A stretch of DNA of 24,052 nt, taken from positions 1 through 24,052 of the forward strand of contig DEPD01000011.1 in NCBI GenBank assembly GCA_002358575.1, read 5' to 3'. Shown here piece after piece: positions 13,757-22,585 of this stretch; positions within the stretch are counted from its first letter, which is position 1, and every line of letters starts with the position of its first letter. Source of the stretch: Lachnospiraceae bacterium UBA3401. GTDB lineage: Bacteria > Bacillota > Clostridia > Lachnospirales > Lachnospiraceae. The position numbers and the translations under genes are program-made. The notes under the pieces were generated by a model. That model was not told the origin of the DNA. It did no database searches and saw nothing but the letters and a program-made list of their open reading frames with translations.

Positions 13757-15757
13757 ATGAAAGAGAAAAGACAAAAGAAAATGGTTTCTATTAAGGTGAA
13801 GTTGCTGGGAATCATTCTGCCAGTGGTGATTGTCATTATGGTGTTGCTGGTAGGATTTCTGTATTTTATTTCCAAAAATATTATCAAAGAGTATTCAGAG
13901 AATTTGCTTAGTTCTTCCATTGACAATCAGACAAATCAGATTGAAGCATGGTTAAATGAAAATTTGTCTGCGTTTAATGCAGTAAAACAGGCAATTGAAC
14001 AGACAAAACCTAATGTATCAGAATTGCATGCAATATTGGATAGTTATTATGGTTTTTGTGACAACTATCCAGAGGGACTTTATATTGCGGATGCAAATGG
14101 AAAATTGATGCTCCCTTCTGGATCTGAAAAGAAAGAAACCAACCCAACACAGTCTGTGTGGTATCAAGAGGGATTGACGCGCTGGAATATGGGACTGACA
14201 AATGCATACACTAACGCAGAGGGCAGAAAGGTGATTAGTGCATCAGGAATATTAAATGATGGTTCTGGCGTTGTCAAAGTAATTTCAGCAGATCTTACAC
14301 TTGAGCGTATCAGCATTATTGTAAATAGTTATATTGAAATGGAACAGGCGCAGGCATTTTTGGTGAGCAGCACGGACGGGACAATTCTGGCACATCATGA
14401 AAATGACTTGATTTCAACAAAACTTGGGGATTCCAAGGATGCTTTTATGCGGGCTATCTGGCAGAAAGTGGAACAGTGGGATTTTGATATGGCGGAGATT
14501 GACAGCAATATGACTGCATTTTCACAGATACAGGGGACAGATTGGATATTGGTATCTTATATTCCAACCAAAGTAATCTATTCAAATATCGACAACGTAC
14601 GAAATATAATGCTGGTGTTTGGGTTGCTGTCCATTCTTTTGTTGGCAGGGTTAGTAGAGCGTGTTGTCCATATGGTGATTCGTCCTGTTAAAGAGTTAAT
14701 CAAGGTGATTACAGCAATGACCAACGGAGATTTTACGGTGCAGGTCAAAACTGGCAGCAATGATGAGATTGGTGCGATGAGCGGTTCTGTAGAACAGTTT
14801 ATTCAAACAATGCGGCAGATGATTGCCTCAATACATAGGGTGTCAGACAAGCTAAACATACAGGCAGGAAACAGTGATACGATTTCTCGTGAAATGTATG
14901 ATGCATCCAAGAAGCAAGGGCAGAATATGAGGGAACTGAACTCTACTGTAGAACAGTTATCACTCTCTGTAGGTGAGATTGCAGAACATGCGACGACGCT
15001 TGCCACAGTGGTTACAGCTACGAAAGAAGATGGCGAGCAGGTGGATAAAAAGATGCAGGAGACTGTAATTGTCTCTCAGAGTGGACAGTCTGATTTGCAG
15101 CGCGTCAGCAGTGCAATGGATACAATCAATGTCTCAGTACAGAAGTTGCAACAGTCGATAGATGAAGTGGGAAAAGCTTCTTCGGAGATTACAAACATTA
15201 CGGAGATTATTGGAAATATAGCAGATCAGACAGCTCTGCTTTCCCTTAATGCATCGATTGAGGCTGCGCGTGCAGGGGAGGCAGGCAGAGGGTTCTCTGT
15301 GGTGGCGACAGAGATTGGACAACTTGCCAATACCAGCGCTGATGCTGTACACAATATTGAAGGGTTGATTGGACAGATTAACAGTTTGGTAGGAGATACT
15401 GTGAAACAGACTAAGGAGAGTGTAGAAAATATTAACCATAGCAGCAACTTGGTAGGAGATACGCTTCGGACATTTGACTCTATATTCGGCAATATTGATC
15501 AGGTTAGCACATTAGTCCGTGAGATGATTCAAAAGGTGGAAAAAGTAGATGATGTGGCGACAAATGTGGCTGCAATAACACAGGAGCAGGCTGCAAGTTC
15601 CGAGGAGATTTTGGCAACTTCTGAATCGATGGTACACCAAGTAGACAATATAACTGGAAATAGTGAACGTGTTTCGGAGGGCGAAAAAGAACTGACAGCG
15701 TCGGCAGAGGAACTGTATCAGCAGGTTGTCAGATTCAAGATTGGAGAGGGGGCATAA
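13757..15757 (+). CDS. Methyl-accepting chemotaxis protein with dCACHE sensor
   Basis: This 666-aa transmembrane chemoreceptor has TM1 (about 15-38), an extracytoplasmic dCACHE-type region (about 40-280), TM2 (282-303), HAMP (about 304-357) and a coiled-coil MCP signalling domain (about 380-645). The conserved signalling tip is around 485-525, including NIADQTALLSLNASIEAARA and GEAGRGFSVVATEI, which contacts CheA and CheW. In the ligand domain the SVWY motif lacks the Arg of the amino-acid-binding dCACHE consensus (RxWY), so amino acids are not the obvious ligand. There is no C-terminal CheR-tethering pentapeptide. The start follows a GGCGGCGGAAG purine-rich site. The next gene, a binding-protein-type lipoprotein, begins 2 nt after the stop, so the two are translationally coupled and probably work together. 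Confidence 0.94.
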   Translation: MKEKRQKKMVSIKVKLLGIILPVVIVIMVLLVGFLYFISKNIIKEYSENLLSSSIDNQTNQIEAWLNENLSAFNAVKQAIEQTKPNVSELHAILDSYYGFCDNYPEGLYIADANGKLMLPSGSEKKETNPTQSVWYQEGLTRWNMGLTNAYTNAEGRKVISASGILNDGSGVVKVISADLTLERISIIVNSYIEMEQAQAFLVSSTDGTILAHHENDLISTKLGDSKDAFMRAIWQKVEQWDFDMAEIDSNMTAFSQIQGTDWILVSYIPTKVIYSNIDNVRNIMLVFGLLSILLLAGLVERVVHMVIRPVKELIKVITAMTNGDFTVQVKTGSNDEIGAMSGSVEQFIQTMRQMIASIHRVSDKLNIQAGNSDTISREMYDASKKQGQNMRELNSTVEQLSLSVGEIAEHATTLATVVTATKEDGEQVDKKMQETVIVSQSGQSDLQRVSSAMDTINVSVQKLQQSIDEVGKASSEITNITEIIGNIADQTALLSLNASIEAARAGEAGRGFSVVATEIGQLANTSADAVHNIEGLIGQINSLVGDTVKQTKESVENINHSSNLVGDTLRTFDSIFGNIDQVSTLVREMIQKVEKVDDVATNVAAITQEQAASSEEILATSESMVHQVDNITGNSERVSEGEKELTASAEELYQQVVRFKIGEGA

Positions 15758-15759
15758 CT

Positions 15760-16755
15760 GTGAGAAAGAGTAAAAACTGTTTGAGAAGATGTGTCTCCCT
15801 TTGCGTTATCACTGTGATGCTGATGGTTGCTGTGTCGGGATGCGGGCGGTCAGCAGGCGGGGAAAGAGGAGGCATACGAATATTTTTTGCCTTGAATGCA
15901 ATAGATACATTTCGAGAGACGCTTGTGAGCAGCGCCGCAGAGCGGGCGACACAAAAGGGTGTGCAGATGGATGTGGGAGATGCGCAGGGCTCAATTGAAA
16001 AGCAGGTAGAGCAGTTGAAGGAAGCGGCTGCAAAACAGTATGATGTGATTATTTGCAGTCCAGTATCTGTAGATACAGTAGTGCAGTTAAAAATGAGCGC
16101 AGGAGATATACCAATCGTATTTGTCAATAGCTGTCCAGATGAAAAACATTTGCAGTCTGGAAAATATGTTTATGTTGGTTCCAGTGAACAGGTAGCAGGA
16201 GAATTTCAGGCAGAATATTTGTTAGAGAAACTGTCTGGAAAGCAGGAAATTAATGTGGTTCTGATCAAAGGCCCAGCGAGTCACTCCGCGACAGAAGGGC
16301 GTACCAATGGGGTTAAGAGGACACTAGAAAAGAGCGGAAAACAGCTTCGATATGTGTTTGAGGACAGTGCAAATTGGGATACAGAGCAGGCAAAAAAGCT
16401 ATTTGAGCTGTTTTTGAGCACAGGAGTTGCGGCGGATTGTGTTATCTGCAATAATGATGCGATGGCACTGGGGGTTGTGGAAGCTTGTAAAAAGCACGGC
16501 ATTGATGGCAGTACACTTCCGATTTTGGGCGTGGATGCAACAGCGGACGGGTGTGAGGCGATTCGCAGTGGTGACATGGCGTTTACAGTATATCAATCTG
16601 GAAGCGGACAGGGACATGCAGCAGTAGACACGGCAATTGAGCTTGCGGGAAAGGGAAATATGAAAGAGATTGCGGGAAGTACAGAAGATAGAAGATTTGT
16701 ATGGGTAGACTTTGAGCGTGTGGACAGTGGAAATGTTTCCCAATATGCGAAATAA
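15760..16755 (+). CDS. Sugar-binding-type periplasmic lipoprotein (RbsB/LacI fold)
   Basis: This 331-aa protein starts at GTG 15760, with GGAGAGGGGG inside the end of the chemoreceptor gene as ribosome binding site. A basic N-terminus, a hydrophobic stretch and the lipobox V-S-G-C (Cys28) mark it as a lipid-anchored secreted protein. Residues 38-320 follow the Peripla_BP_4 pattern: IRIFFALNAIDTFRETLV, QVEQLKEAAAKQYDVIICSPVS, PIVFVNS, NNDAMALGVVEA (231-242) and PILGVDATADGCEAIRSGDM. This family binds sugars or related small molecules and usually feeds an ABC importer, but no permease or ATPase gene is present nearby. Coupling to the chemoreceptor upstream suggests it presents its ligand to that receptor. 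The ligand is unknown. Confidence 0.9.
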   Translation: MRKSKNCLRRCVSLCVITVMLMVAVSGCGRSAGGERGGIRIFFALNAIDTFRETLVSSAAERATQKGVQMDVGDAQGSIEKQVEQLKEAAAKQYDVIICSPVSVDTVVQLKMSAGDIPIVFVNSCPDEKHLQSGKYVYVGSSEQVAGEFQAEYLLEKLSGKQEINVVLIKGPASHSATEGRTNGVKRTLEKSGKQLRYVFEDSANWDTEQAKKLFELFLSTGVAADCVICNNDAMALGVVEACKKHGIDGSTLPILGVDATADGCEAIRSGDMAFTVYQSGSGQGHAAVDTAIELAGKGNMKEIAGSTEDRRFVWVDFERVDSGNVSQYAK

Positions 16756-16783
16756 TTTTCAACTGTGCGGTTGGAATAATTTG
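16756..16783 (+). terminator. Weak terminator-like hairpin after the lipoprotein gene
   Basis: TTTCAAC (16757-16763) pairs with GTTGGAA (16770-16776), one pair being G-U, around a 6-nt loop. The tail TAATTTGT is only weakly T-rich. Partial termination is plausible. Confidence 0.4.
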
Positions 16784-16847
16784 TAAAAAGATATATGTGG
16801 AGATAAATAGTTTTGCAATATAATATGATATGCACAATAAAAATGTG

Positions 16848-16875
16848 TTGAAAAATATGTTGGAGCTATTATAAT
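16848..16875 (+). promoter_or_regulatory. Promoter of purL
   Basis: TTGAAA (16848-16853) is followed after 16 bp by a perfect TATAAT (16870-16875), about 47 nt before the chosen purL start. This indicates that purL has its own promoter rather than depending on the chemoreceptor unit. Confidence 0.65.
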
Positions 16876-16921
16876 AAAAGAGGATTATTATAATTTGAAG
16901 GAACAAACGGAGGACTCGAGA

Positions 16922-19900
16922 ATGGGAAATGTAAAACGTATTTACGTGGAAAAAAAAGAATCCTTTGCCGTTAAGGCTAGGGAACTTGAGGAGGAATTAA
17001 AGAGCTATCTGGGCATCACTGGGCTTAAGAAGGTCAGAATTTTTATTCGCTATGATGTGGAGAATCTTACAGATGCTGTTTTTGATAAGGCGTGCAAGTG
17101 TGTTTTTTCAGAGCCTCCTGTAGATGATTTATATATGGAAAACATTGATCTGTCAGAGGGTGCACACTGTTTTTCTGTGGAGTATCTGCCAGGACAGTTT
17201 GACCAGCGAGCAGACTCAGCAGTGCAGTGTGTACAGTTTCTAAAGGAGGACGAACAGCCTATTATCAAGACGGCTGTCACCTACCTTCTAATTGGAACGA
17301 TTTCGGACAGTGAGTTCGACAAAGTAAAAAATTATTGCATTAATCCTGTGGATTCACGGGAAACTGGAATGGAAAAGCCAGAGACGTTGGTACAGTCCTT
17401 TGCAGAACCCGCGGATGTTGGAAGTTTTGACGGATTTGTGGATATGGATGAAGGTACATTGTCAGAGTTGTATGGTTCACTTGGACTTGCCATGACATTT
17501 AAGGATTTTCGACATATTCAAAACTATTTTAGAAATGAGGAACATAGAGATCCGACTGTCACAGAAATCAGAGTGTTGGATACTTACTGGTCCGACCACT
17601 GTCGTCACACGACGTTCTCCACAGAATTGAAGAAAATTACCTTTGAGGAAGGGTATTACACAGAACCGATTAAGACTACATATGAAAATTATCTTGCAGT
17701 TCGGGAGGAAATTTTTGCAGGCAGAGAGGACAAGTATGTCTGTCTGATGGATCTGGCGCTGATGGCAATGCGAAAACTTAAAAAAGATGGTAAGCTGGAG
17801 GATCTGGAGAAATCAGATGAGATTAATGCATGTTCGATAGTCGTTCCTGTAGAGATTGACAAGGAAGATGGAAAGGGCGTTGTCACAGAGGAGTGGCTGG
17901 TAAACTTTAAGAATGAGACGCACAATCATCCGACGGAAATTGAGCCGTTTGGCGGCGCAGCGACCTGTCTTGGCGGTGCGATTCGCGACCCGCTTTCTGG
18001 ACGTACATATGTTTATCAGGCAATGCGCATTACTGGTGCGGCGGACCCTACTGTACCAGTAGGAAATACAATGCGAGGCAAGCTTTCACAAAAGAAGCTG
18101 GTGCGTGGTGCAGCGAGTGGTTATTCGTCTTACGGAAATCAGATTGGACTTGCTACAGGATTTGTCAAGGAAGTGTATCATCCGAATTACGTGGCGAAAC
18201 GAATGGAGATTGGCGCCGTGATGGCAGCGGCGCCAAGAGCAGGTGTTATTCGTGAAAATTCAGATCCTGGAGATATTATCATTTTGCTCGGTGGGCGGAC
18301 AGGACGAGACGGCTGCGGCGGAGCAACAGGTTCTTCTAAAGTACACACGACAGCGTCTCTAACCACCTGTGGCGCAGAGGTTCAGAAGGGAAATGCGCCG
18401 ACAGAGCGCAAATTACAGCGATTGTTCCGCAGGGCTGAAGTTAGTAGAATTATTAAGAAATGCAATGATTTTGGCGCGGGTGGTGTGTCTGTCGCAATTG
18501 GGGAGCTTGCGGATGGCCTTGTTGTGGATATGGATAAAGTGCCTAAGAAATATGCAGGTCTGGACGGAACAGAACTTGCCATATCGGAATCTCAGGAGAG
18601 AATGGCAGTTGTTGTAGATCCCAAAGATGCGGATCTGTTTCTTGCATATGCCGCAGAAGAGAATCTTGAGGCGGTGAAGGTTGCGGTGGTTACAGAAGAG
18701 CCAAGACTGGTATTAAAATGGCGCGGCGATAAGGTTGTGGATATTGCGAGAGCCTTTCTCAATACAAATGGCGCACATCAGGAAACGGGGGTATTTGTAG
18801 ATACTCCTGTAGAGGAGGATAATTATTTTCATAAGACAGCAGTGAAAAAAGTGGAGGAAGCGCTGGAAAAGGACAGCGTAAAGGAAGCGGTTCTCGCCAC
18901 ATTGAACGATCTGAATGTATGTTCACAGAAGGGGCTTGTGGAAATGTTTGATGCGTCCATCGGCGCGGGTAGTGTGTTTATGCCTTATGGTGGAAAGTAT
19001 CAGCTTACAGAGACACAGACAATGGTTGCAAAACTTCCCGTATTAAAAGGAAAGACAGATACTGTGACAATGATGGCATATGGGTTTGATCCTTATCTGT
19101 CCAGTTGGAGTCCGTATCACGGAGCAATCTATGCAGTGACCGAATCAATGGCAAAGATTGTGGCAGCAGGAGGCGATTATACAAAGATACGGTTTACATT
19201 CCAAGAATATTTTCGACGTATGACAGAAGAAGATTCCCGTTGGAGTCAGCCTTTTGCAGCGCTGCTTGGCGCGTATGATGCACAGATTGGCTATGAATTG
19301 CCTTCGATTGGTGGAAAGGATTCGATGTCGGGCACATTCAATAAGATTGATGTGCCGCCCACACTCGTTTCTTTTGCGGTGGATGTCGCAAAGCAGCAGG
19401 ATATTATCACACCGGAGTTAAAGAGTGCAGGGGACAAACTTGTTGTGTTTGACTTGCCCAAAAATGAGTATGACCTTCCAGAGTATGCGCAGGTGATGAA
19501 ACTCTACAGTGGCATTGCGAAATTGATTGCCGACAAGGTGATTGTAGCTGCCTATGCACTTGATTCCAAGGGTATCGTGGCATCGGCGGCAAAGATGGCA
19601 TTTGGGAATAAGATGGGCGTGGAGTTTGACAGTGCACTTGAAGCAAAAGCGCTTTTTGCCAACGAAATAGGAGGCATTATCGCAGAGGTTTCCGCAGATA
19701 AATTGGATGCGCTTGCCGCAAGTGGTGTGCCTTACAGGATTGTTGCGACAGTGTGCGCCGAGAATGAGGGCTTTGTATATCAGGATACAATCGTGTCGAT
19801 GGACGAAGCGTTAAAGGCTTGGACATCAAAGCTTGAGAAGGTATTTCCGACAAAGGCTGTAAAAGATGCAGAGACAATTGAGACAAAGCTATATGATACA

Positions 19901-20731
19901 AAAGATATTTATGTGTGCAAAAATAAAGTGGCAAAGCCAACAGTATTTATACCAGTATTTCCTGGTACAAATTGTGAGTATGATTCGACAATTGCATTTG
20001 AGCGCGCAGGTGCTAATGTTGTGACAAAGGTATTTCGCAATCTTTCGGCAAAGGATATTAGAGATTCTGTGGACGAATTTGCACAGGCAATTGCACAGGC
20101 GCAGATTATTATGTTTCCAGGTGGTTTCTCAGCAGGCGATGAGCCAGATGGAAGTGCGAAGTTTTTTGCGACAGCATTCCAGAACGCAAAGATGAAAGAG
20201 GCAGTGAACAAGTTGTTGAATGAAAGAGATGGTTTGGCACTTGGTATTTGTAATGGATTTCAAGCGATGATTAAACTTGGTCTTGTGCCTTACGGTGAGA
20301 TTGTTGGGCAGAAAGAAGATTCGCCAACGCTTACTTACAACACAATCAACCGTCATATTTCTAAGATGGTTTACACAAAAGTTGTCACCAACAAGTCACC
20401 ATGGCTGCAGCTTGCTAAACTGGGAAAGACTTATGTGACCCCAGCTTCTCATGGTGAGGGAAGATTTGTGGCGCCGCAGGAGTGGATTGATAAACTCTTT
20501 GCAAATGGGCAGGTTGCGACGCAGTATGCGGATTTTGATGGTAATCTTTCCATGGATGAAGAGTGGAATGTAAACGGTTCTTACGCTGCGATTGAAGGGA
20601 TTACTTCGCCGGATGGAAGATGTCTTGGCAAGATGGCACATGTGGAACGCCGCGGTGATTCTGTGGCAAGGAACATCTATGGAGAGCAGGATTTAAAGAT
20701 ATTTGAGAGTGGTGTGTTGTATTTTAAATAA
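16922..20731 (+). CDS. purL: Phosphoribosylformylglycinamidine synthase, single-chain
   Basis: PurL converts FGAR, glutamine and ATP to FGAM in de novo purine synthesis. I start it at ATG 16922, eight bases after CGGAGG, giving 1269 aa; the frame also opens at a TTG 27 bp earlier without support. It is the large single-chain form, with synthetase domains and glutaminase in one polypeptide, as in the clostridial clade (TIGR01857 type). Visible marks are the DTYWSDHCRHTTF and NETHNHPTEIEPFGGAA motifs of the synthetase core and a C-terminal class I glutaminase from about residue 1000. The glutaminase has Cys1110 in LGICNGFQ and His1177/Glu1179 in SHGEGRF. All catalytic positions look intact, unlike the PurF paralogue upstream. 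Confidence 0.97.
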   Translation: MGNVKRIYVEKKESFAVKARELEEELKSYLGITGLKKVRIFIRYDVENLTDAVFDKACKCVFSEPPVDDLYMENIDLSEGAHCFSVEYLPGQFDQRADSAVQCVQFLKEDEQPIIKTAVTYLLIGTISDSEFDKVKNYCINPVDSRETGMEKPETLVQSFAEPADVGSFDGFVDMDEGTLSELYGSLGLAMTFKDFRHIQNYFRNEEHRDPTVTEIRVLDTYWSDHCRHTTFSTELKKITFEEGYYTEPIKTTYENYLAVREEIFAGREDKYVCLMDLALMAMRKLKKDGKLEDLEKSDEINACSIVVPVEIDKEDGKGVVTEEWLVNFKNETHNHPTEIEPFGGAATCLGGAIRDPLSGRTYVYQAMRITGAADPTVPVGNTMRGKLSQKKLVRGAASGYSSYGNQIGLATGFVKEVYHPNYVAKRMEIGAVMAAAPRAGVIRENSDPGDIIILLGGRTGRDGCGGATGSSKVHTTASLTTCGAEVQKGNAPTERKLQRLFRRAEVSRIIKKCNDFGAGGVSVAIGELADGLVVDMDKVPKKYAGLDGTELAISESQERMAVVVDPKDADLFLAYAAEENLEAVKVAVVTEEPRLVLKWRGDKVVDIARAFLNTNGAHQETGVFVDTPVEEDNYFHKTAVKKVEEALEKDSVKEAVLATLNDLNVCSQKGLVEMFDASIGAGSVFMPYGGKYQLTETQTMVAKLPVLKGKTDTVTMMAYGFDPYLSSWSPYHGAIYAVTESMAKIVAAGGDYTKIRFTFQEYFRRMTEEDSRWSQPFAALLGAYDAQIGYELPSIGGKDSMSGTFNKIDVPPTLVSFAVDVAKQQDIITPELKSAGDKLVVFDLPKNEYDLPEYAQVMKLYSGIAKLIADKVIVAAYALDSKGIVASAAKMAFGNKMGVEFDSALEAKALFANEIGGIIAEVSADKLDALAASGVPYRIVATVCAENEGFVYQDTIVSMDEALKAWTSKLEKVFPTKAVKDAETIETKLYDTKDIYVCKNKVAKPTVFIPVFPGTNCEYDSTIAFERAGANVVTKVFRNLSAKDIRDSVDEFAQAIAQAQIIMFPGGFSAGDEPDGSAKFFATAFQNAKMKEAVNKLLNERDGLALGICNGFQAMIKLGLVPYGEIVGQKEDSPTLTYNTINRHISKMVYTKVVTNKSPWLQLAKLGKTYVTPASHGEGRFVAPQEWIDKLFANGQVATQYADFDGNLSMDEEWNVNGSYAAIEGITSPDGRCLGKMAHVERRGDSVARNIYGEQDLKIFESGVLYFK

Positions 20732-20756
20732 TAGGAAGCCAAAGATGGAATTGTTG

Positions 20757-20901
20757 TGTTACAATTCACACCCACGCCAGTTTTTATCATGTTATAAGTT
20801 ATTGAGGTGTGAATTATAACAGATTTTGCACACAAAATGCTAAAAGGCAAGCATTTTGGCGCATGATTCCCACTACTTTGGCGTGGGTGTGAAAAGTAAC
20901 A
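20757..20901. repeat. 145-nt nested inverted-repeat element of unknown nature
   Basis: This fills much of the 271-bp gap after purL. Outer arms TGTTAC (20757-20762) with GTAACA (20896-20901) and TTCACACCCACGCCA (20765-20779) with TGGCGTGGGTGTGAA (20879-20893) give 21 base pairs interrupted only by an AA/AA mismatch. Two hairpins lie inside: TGTTATAA/TTATAACA (20790-20797 with 20814-20821) and AAAATGC/GCATTTT (20834-20840 with 20851-20857). No open reading frame is visible inside. A MITE-like non-coding insertion or a structured RNA are the main options. As a three-way junction it would be an unusual terminator, since no T-run follows. Confidence 0.7.
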
Positions 20902-21002
20902 TTGTTGTTACAACAGTATGAAATTTTGGAAACCACAAGATAGACAAACATATGGATTCCTGATATCATAATTATGAGGATGCTCGTTGATGTGGTGATG
21001 GA

Positions 21003-21545
21003 ATGATGAATGTTATATTTGTGGGAATTGGAATTTTTAGTATTGGTATTATTATTTTTGCATTGATGCTTCTGCTTCGGGGCGACGGTTCAAGAGAGCA
21101 GAAGCTAATGCAATATTTTTTTCTGGGCGCATTGGTGCAGAATGTTGGATATCTGTTAGAGTTAACAGCACCTACATTGGAGGCTGCCATAGTGTCTGTC
21201 AAAATATAGTACAGTATCAGCCTTGCGGCAATTGAACAGCAGCTGAAAAAAGAATATGAGGTAATTCCGGTCAATTCCGGTGCGCGTGCGCTACAATATT
21301 TGCGCCGAGAAAGACCAGATTTGATTCTCCTAGATATTTAGATGGCGCAAAAAGATGGGATTGAAACAATGCGAGAAATTCGTCAGATAGAGAGAGGTTG
21401 GGGAATTCCAGCGATTATGCTCACCTCAAAACAGGACAAAGCGACAATTATAGAAACTTCTAAATTAGGAATATTTGACTATGTGCTCAAGCCATTTAAG
21501 GGAGAGGACCTGCATAATCGGATTGATCGCGCATTGAAAAAGTAG
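21003..21545 (+). pseudogene. Remnant joining a membrane sensor N-terminus to a receiver domain
   Basis: One frame runs for 181 codons with two internal stops. Codons 1-68 encode two hydrophobic segments (about 2-22 and 36-52) and the stretch YLLELTAPTLEAAIVSVK, resembling the start of seven-helix membrane sensors of signalling proteins. TAG at 21207 follows. The next 43 codons match the middle of a receiver domain (IEQQLKKEYEVIPVNSG, then LILLDI), and TAG at 21339 replaces the residue after the phospho-acceptor segment. The last 67 codons finish the receiver (DGIETMREIR, PAIMLTSK, DYVLKPFKGEDLHNRIDRALKK). The first receiver strand and its acidic pair are missing, so a deletion probably fused the two halves. 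The start has only a weak ribosome binding site. Confidence 0.75.
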
Positions 21546-21552
21546 GAGGTGT

Positions 21553-21894
21553 TTGAGCAGATTGACAACGAGAGAAGAAGCCTTAAAGTATGGGCTTACA
21601 TTTAAAGAAGTATATCAGGATACGCCCTTTCATGACACAAACTGGATTTTGGTGCGTTGCAAGAAAAATCGGAAGGCTTTTTTGTGGACTTATCAATATC
21701 AAGGGCAAATGTGCATTAATGTAAAAGTTAGTCCAGAATGGCGAGATTTCTGGCGGGATACATACACATCAGTGATTCCGGGATATCATCAAAATAAAGA
21801 GCATTGGAATACTGTGATTCTTGATGGGAGCATTCCTGATGAGGAAGTGAAGCGAATGATTGCGGAAAGTTATGATTTGGTAAAGGGGAAATGA
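21553..21894 (+). CDS. MmcQ/YjbR family protein
   Basis: This protein of about 110 aa has YjbR/MmcQ features: TREEALKYGLTFKEVYQDTPFHDTNWILVRCKKNRKAF split over two strands, VKVSPEWRDFWRDTY, and the family-typical VIPGYHQNKEHWNTVILDG followed by the helix DEEVKRMIAESYDLV. These small cytoplasmic proteins have a DNA-binding-like (CyaY-like) fold but no established function. No ATG start is available. TTG 21553 lies only 3 nt after AGGAGG, and TTG 21562 lies 12 nt after it; homologues usually begin just before TREEA, which favours 21562. The ribosome binding site overlaps the stop of the receiver remnant. The next, frameshifted gene starts directly after it. Confidence 0.82.
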   Translation: MSRLTTREEALKYGLTFKEVYQDTPFHDTNWILVRCKKNRKAFLWTYQYQGQMCINVKVSPEWRDFWRDTYTSVIPGYHQNKEHWNTVILDGSIPDEEVKRMIAESYDLVKGK

Positions 21895-21897
21895 TGT

Positions 21898-22376
21898 ATG
21901 GCAGTTCAATATAATGTATCGGCAATGGATATCATAAAGATGTTTGGATGCACAGAACCTGTGGGCAAGGAAATGTGGGAAAAACAGTGAGAGTTGTGAC
22001 CTTTGGTATCTGTGAGACTGATTTGGAGAAGGAGGACCCACCGGTATATTATTTGCATGAAGCTGATTCTATTAAGGATTGGAATGTGCTGACGAATACA
22101 TTATCCGAATTTCTTGGTGGGGTTGTCTGTGATATGTTGTCAGGAGTGAATTATTCAACAGCGCAGGATGTTTTGGAGGAAGAATGCTGGGAGTTTTGTG
22201 AATTTAAGAATTTAGACCAACTGGCACAGCGGCAGATAGTTCTTTCAGAGATGACAAAATATCCATCTTTTTATGGAGAGGAAGCTTTTTATCGTGTCTG
22301 TATAGAATTGGATATGAAGACGTTGTATCTGGTCAGTGATGACAAGGAATTGCTGATGATACAGAAGATAGAATAA
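21898..22376 (+). pseudogene. Unrecognised gene with a one-base frameshift
   Basis: I do not recognise this family. AGGGG lies about 9 nt before ATG 21898. This frame gives MAVQYNVSAMDIIKMFGCTE and ends at TGA 21988 after 30 codons. A second frame is open across the same place to 22376 and reads VRVVTFGICETDLEKEDPPVYY, then a largely helical acidic protein ending LVSDDKELLMIQKIE. Adding one A to the AAAAA run at 21980-21984 joins them into a single 159-aa protein (GKEMWEKTVRVVTFG across the join). The product looks soluble and has no signal peptide or membrane segment. Loss of one base in a homopolymer may be a true mutation, a phase-variable switch or a sequencing error. It probably shares a transcript with the YjbR gene. 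Confidence 0.65.
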
Positions 22377-22403
22377 TCTCTAAAAAATGATTGCATTCAG
22401 AAC

Positions 22404-22476
22404 AAATGTGTGATAAGATGAAAACAAACATAAATTTGGAAAATTTGTTTGTTTTCATCTTGCCACACATTTTTTA
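22404..22476. terminator. Very long hairpin with T-run
   Basis: AAATGTGTG (22404-22412) pairs with CACACATTT (22464-22472). After a 2-nt mismatch, AAGATGAAAACAAAC (22415-22429) pairs perfectly with GTTTGTTTTCATCTT (22447-22461). After a 2-nt bulge, AAATTT-GGA-AAATTT closes the tip. That gives 30 base pairs in 69 nt, and T residues continue to 22475. It can terminate transcription rightward, but it is far longer than a normal terminator. Confidence 0.8.
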
Positions 22477-22585
22477 TGCACACGGGCGGCCAGAGGAACT
22501 ATGTCAGCAGAGCTGATGGATGCCAGGCTCGCGGGTAGAGGATAAGGATTGGAGACTGAAAAATTTAGTCTGGAGATAGAGAACT

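Noticed and set aside
16895..16921. TTG start nine codons upstream in purL
   Set aside because: No ribosome binding site precedes it, while CGGAGG sits correctly before ATG 16922.
22477..22585. GC-rich leader stretch CACGGGCGGCCAGAGG...GCGGGTAGAGG as another repeat copy
   Set aside because: It loosely resembles the GCGGCGCGAGTAGGG tail, but I could not align a stem or the AGTAGGGAA hairpin, so I do not count it as a copy.
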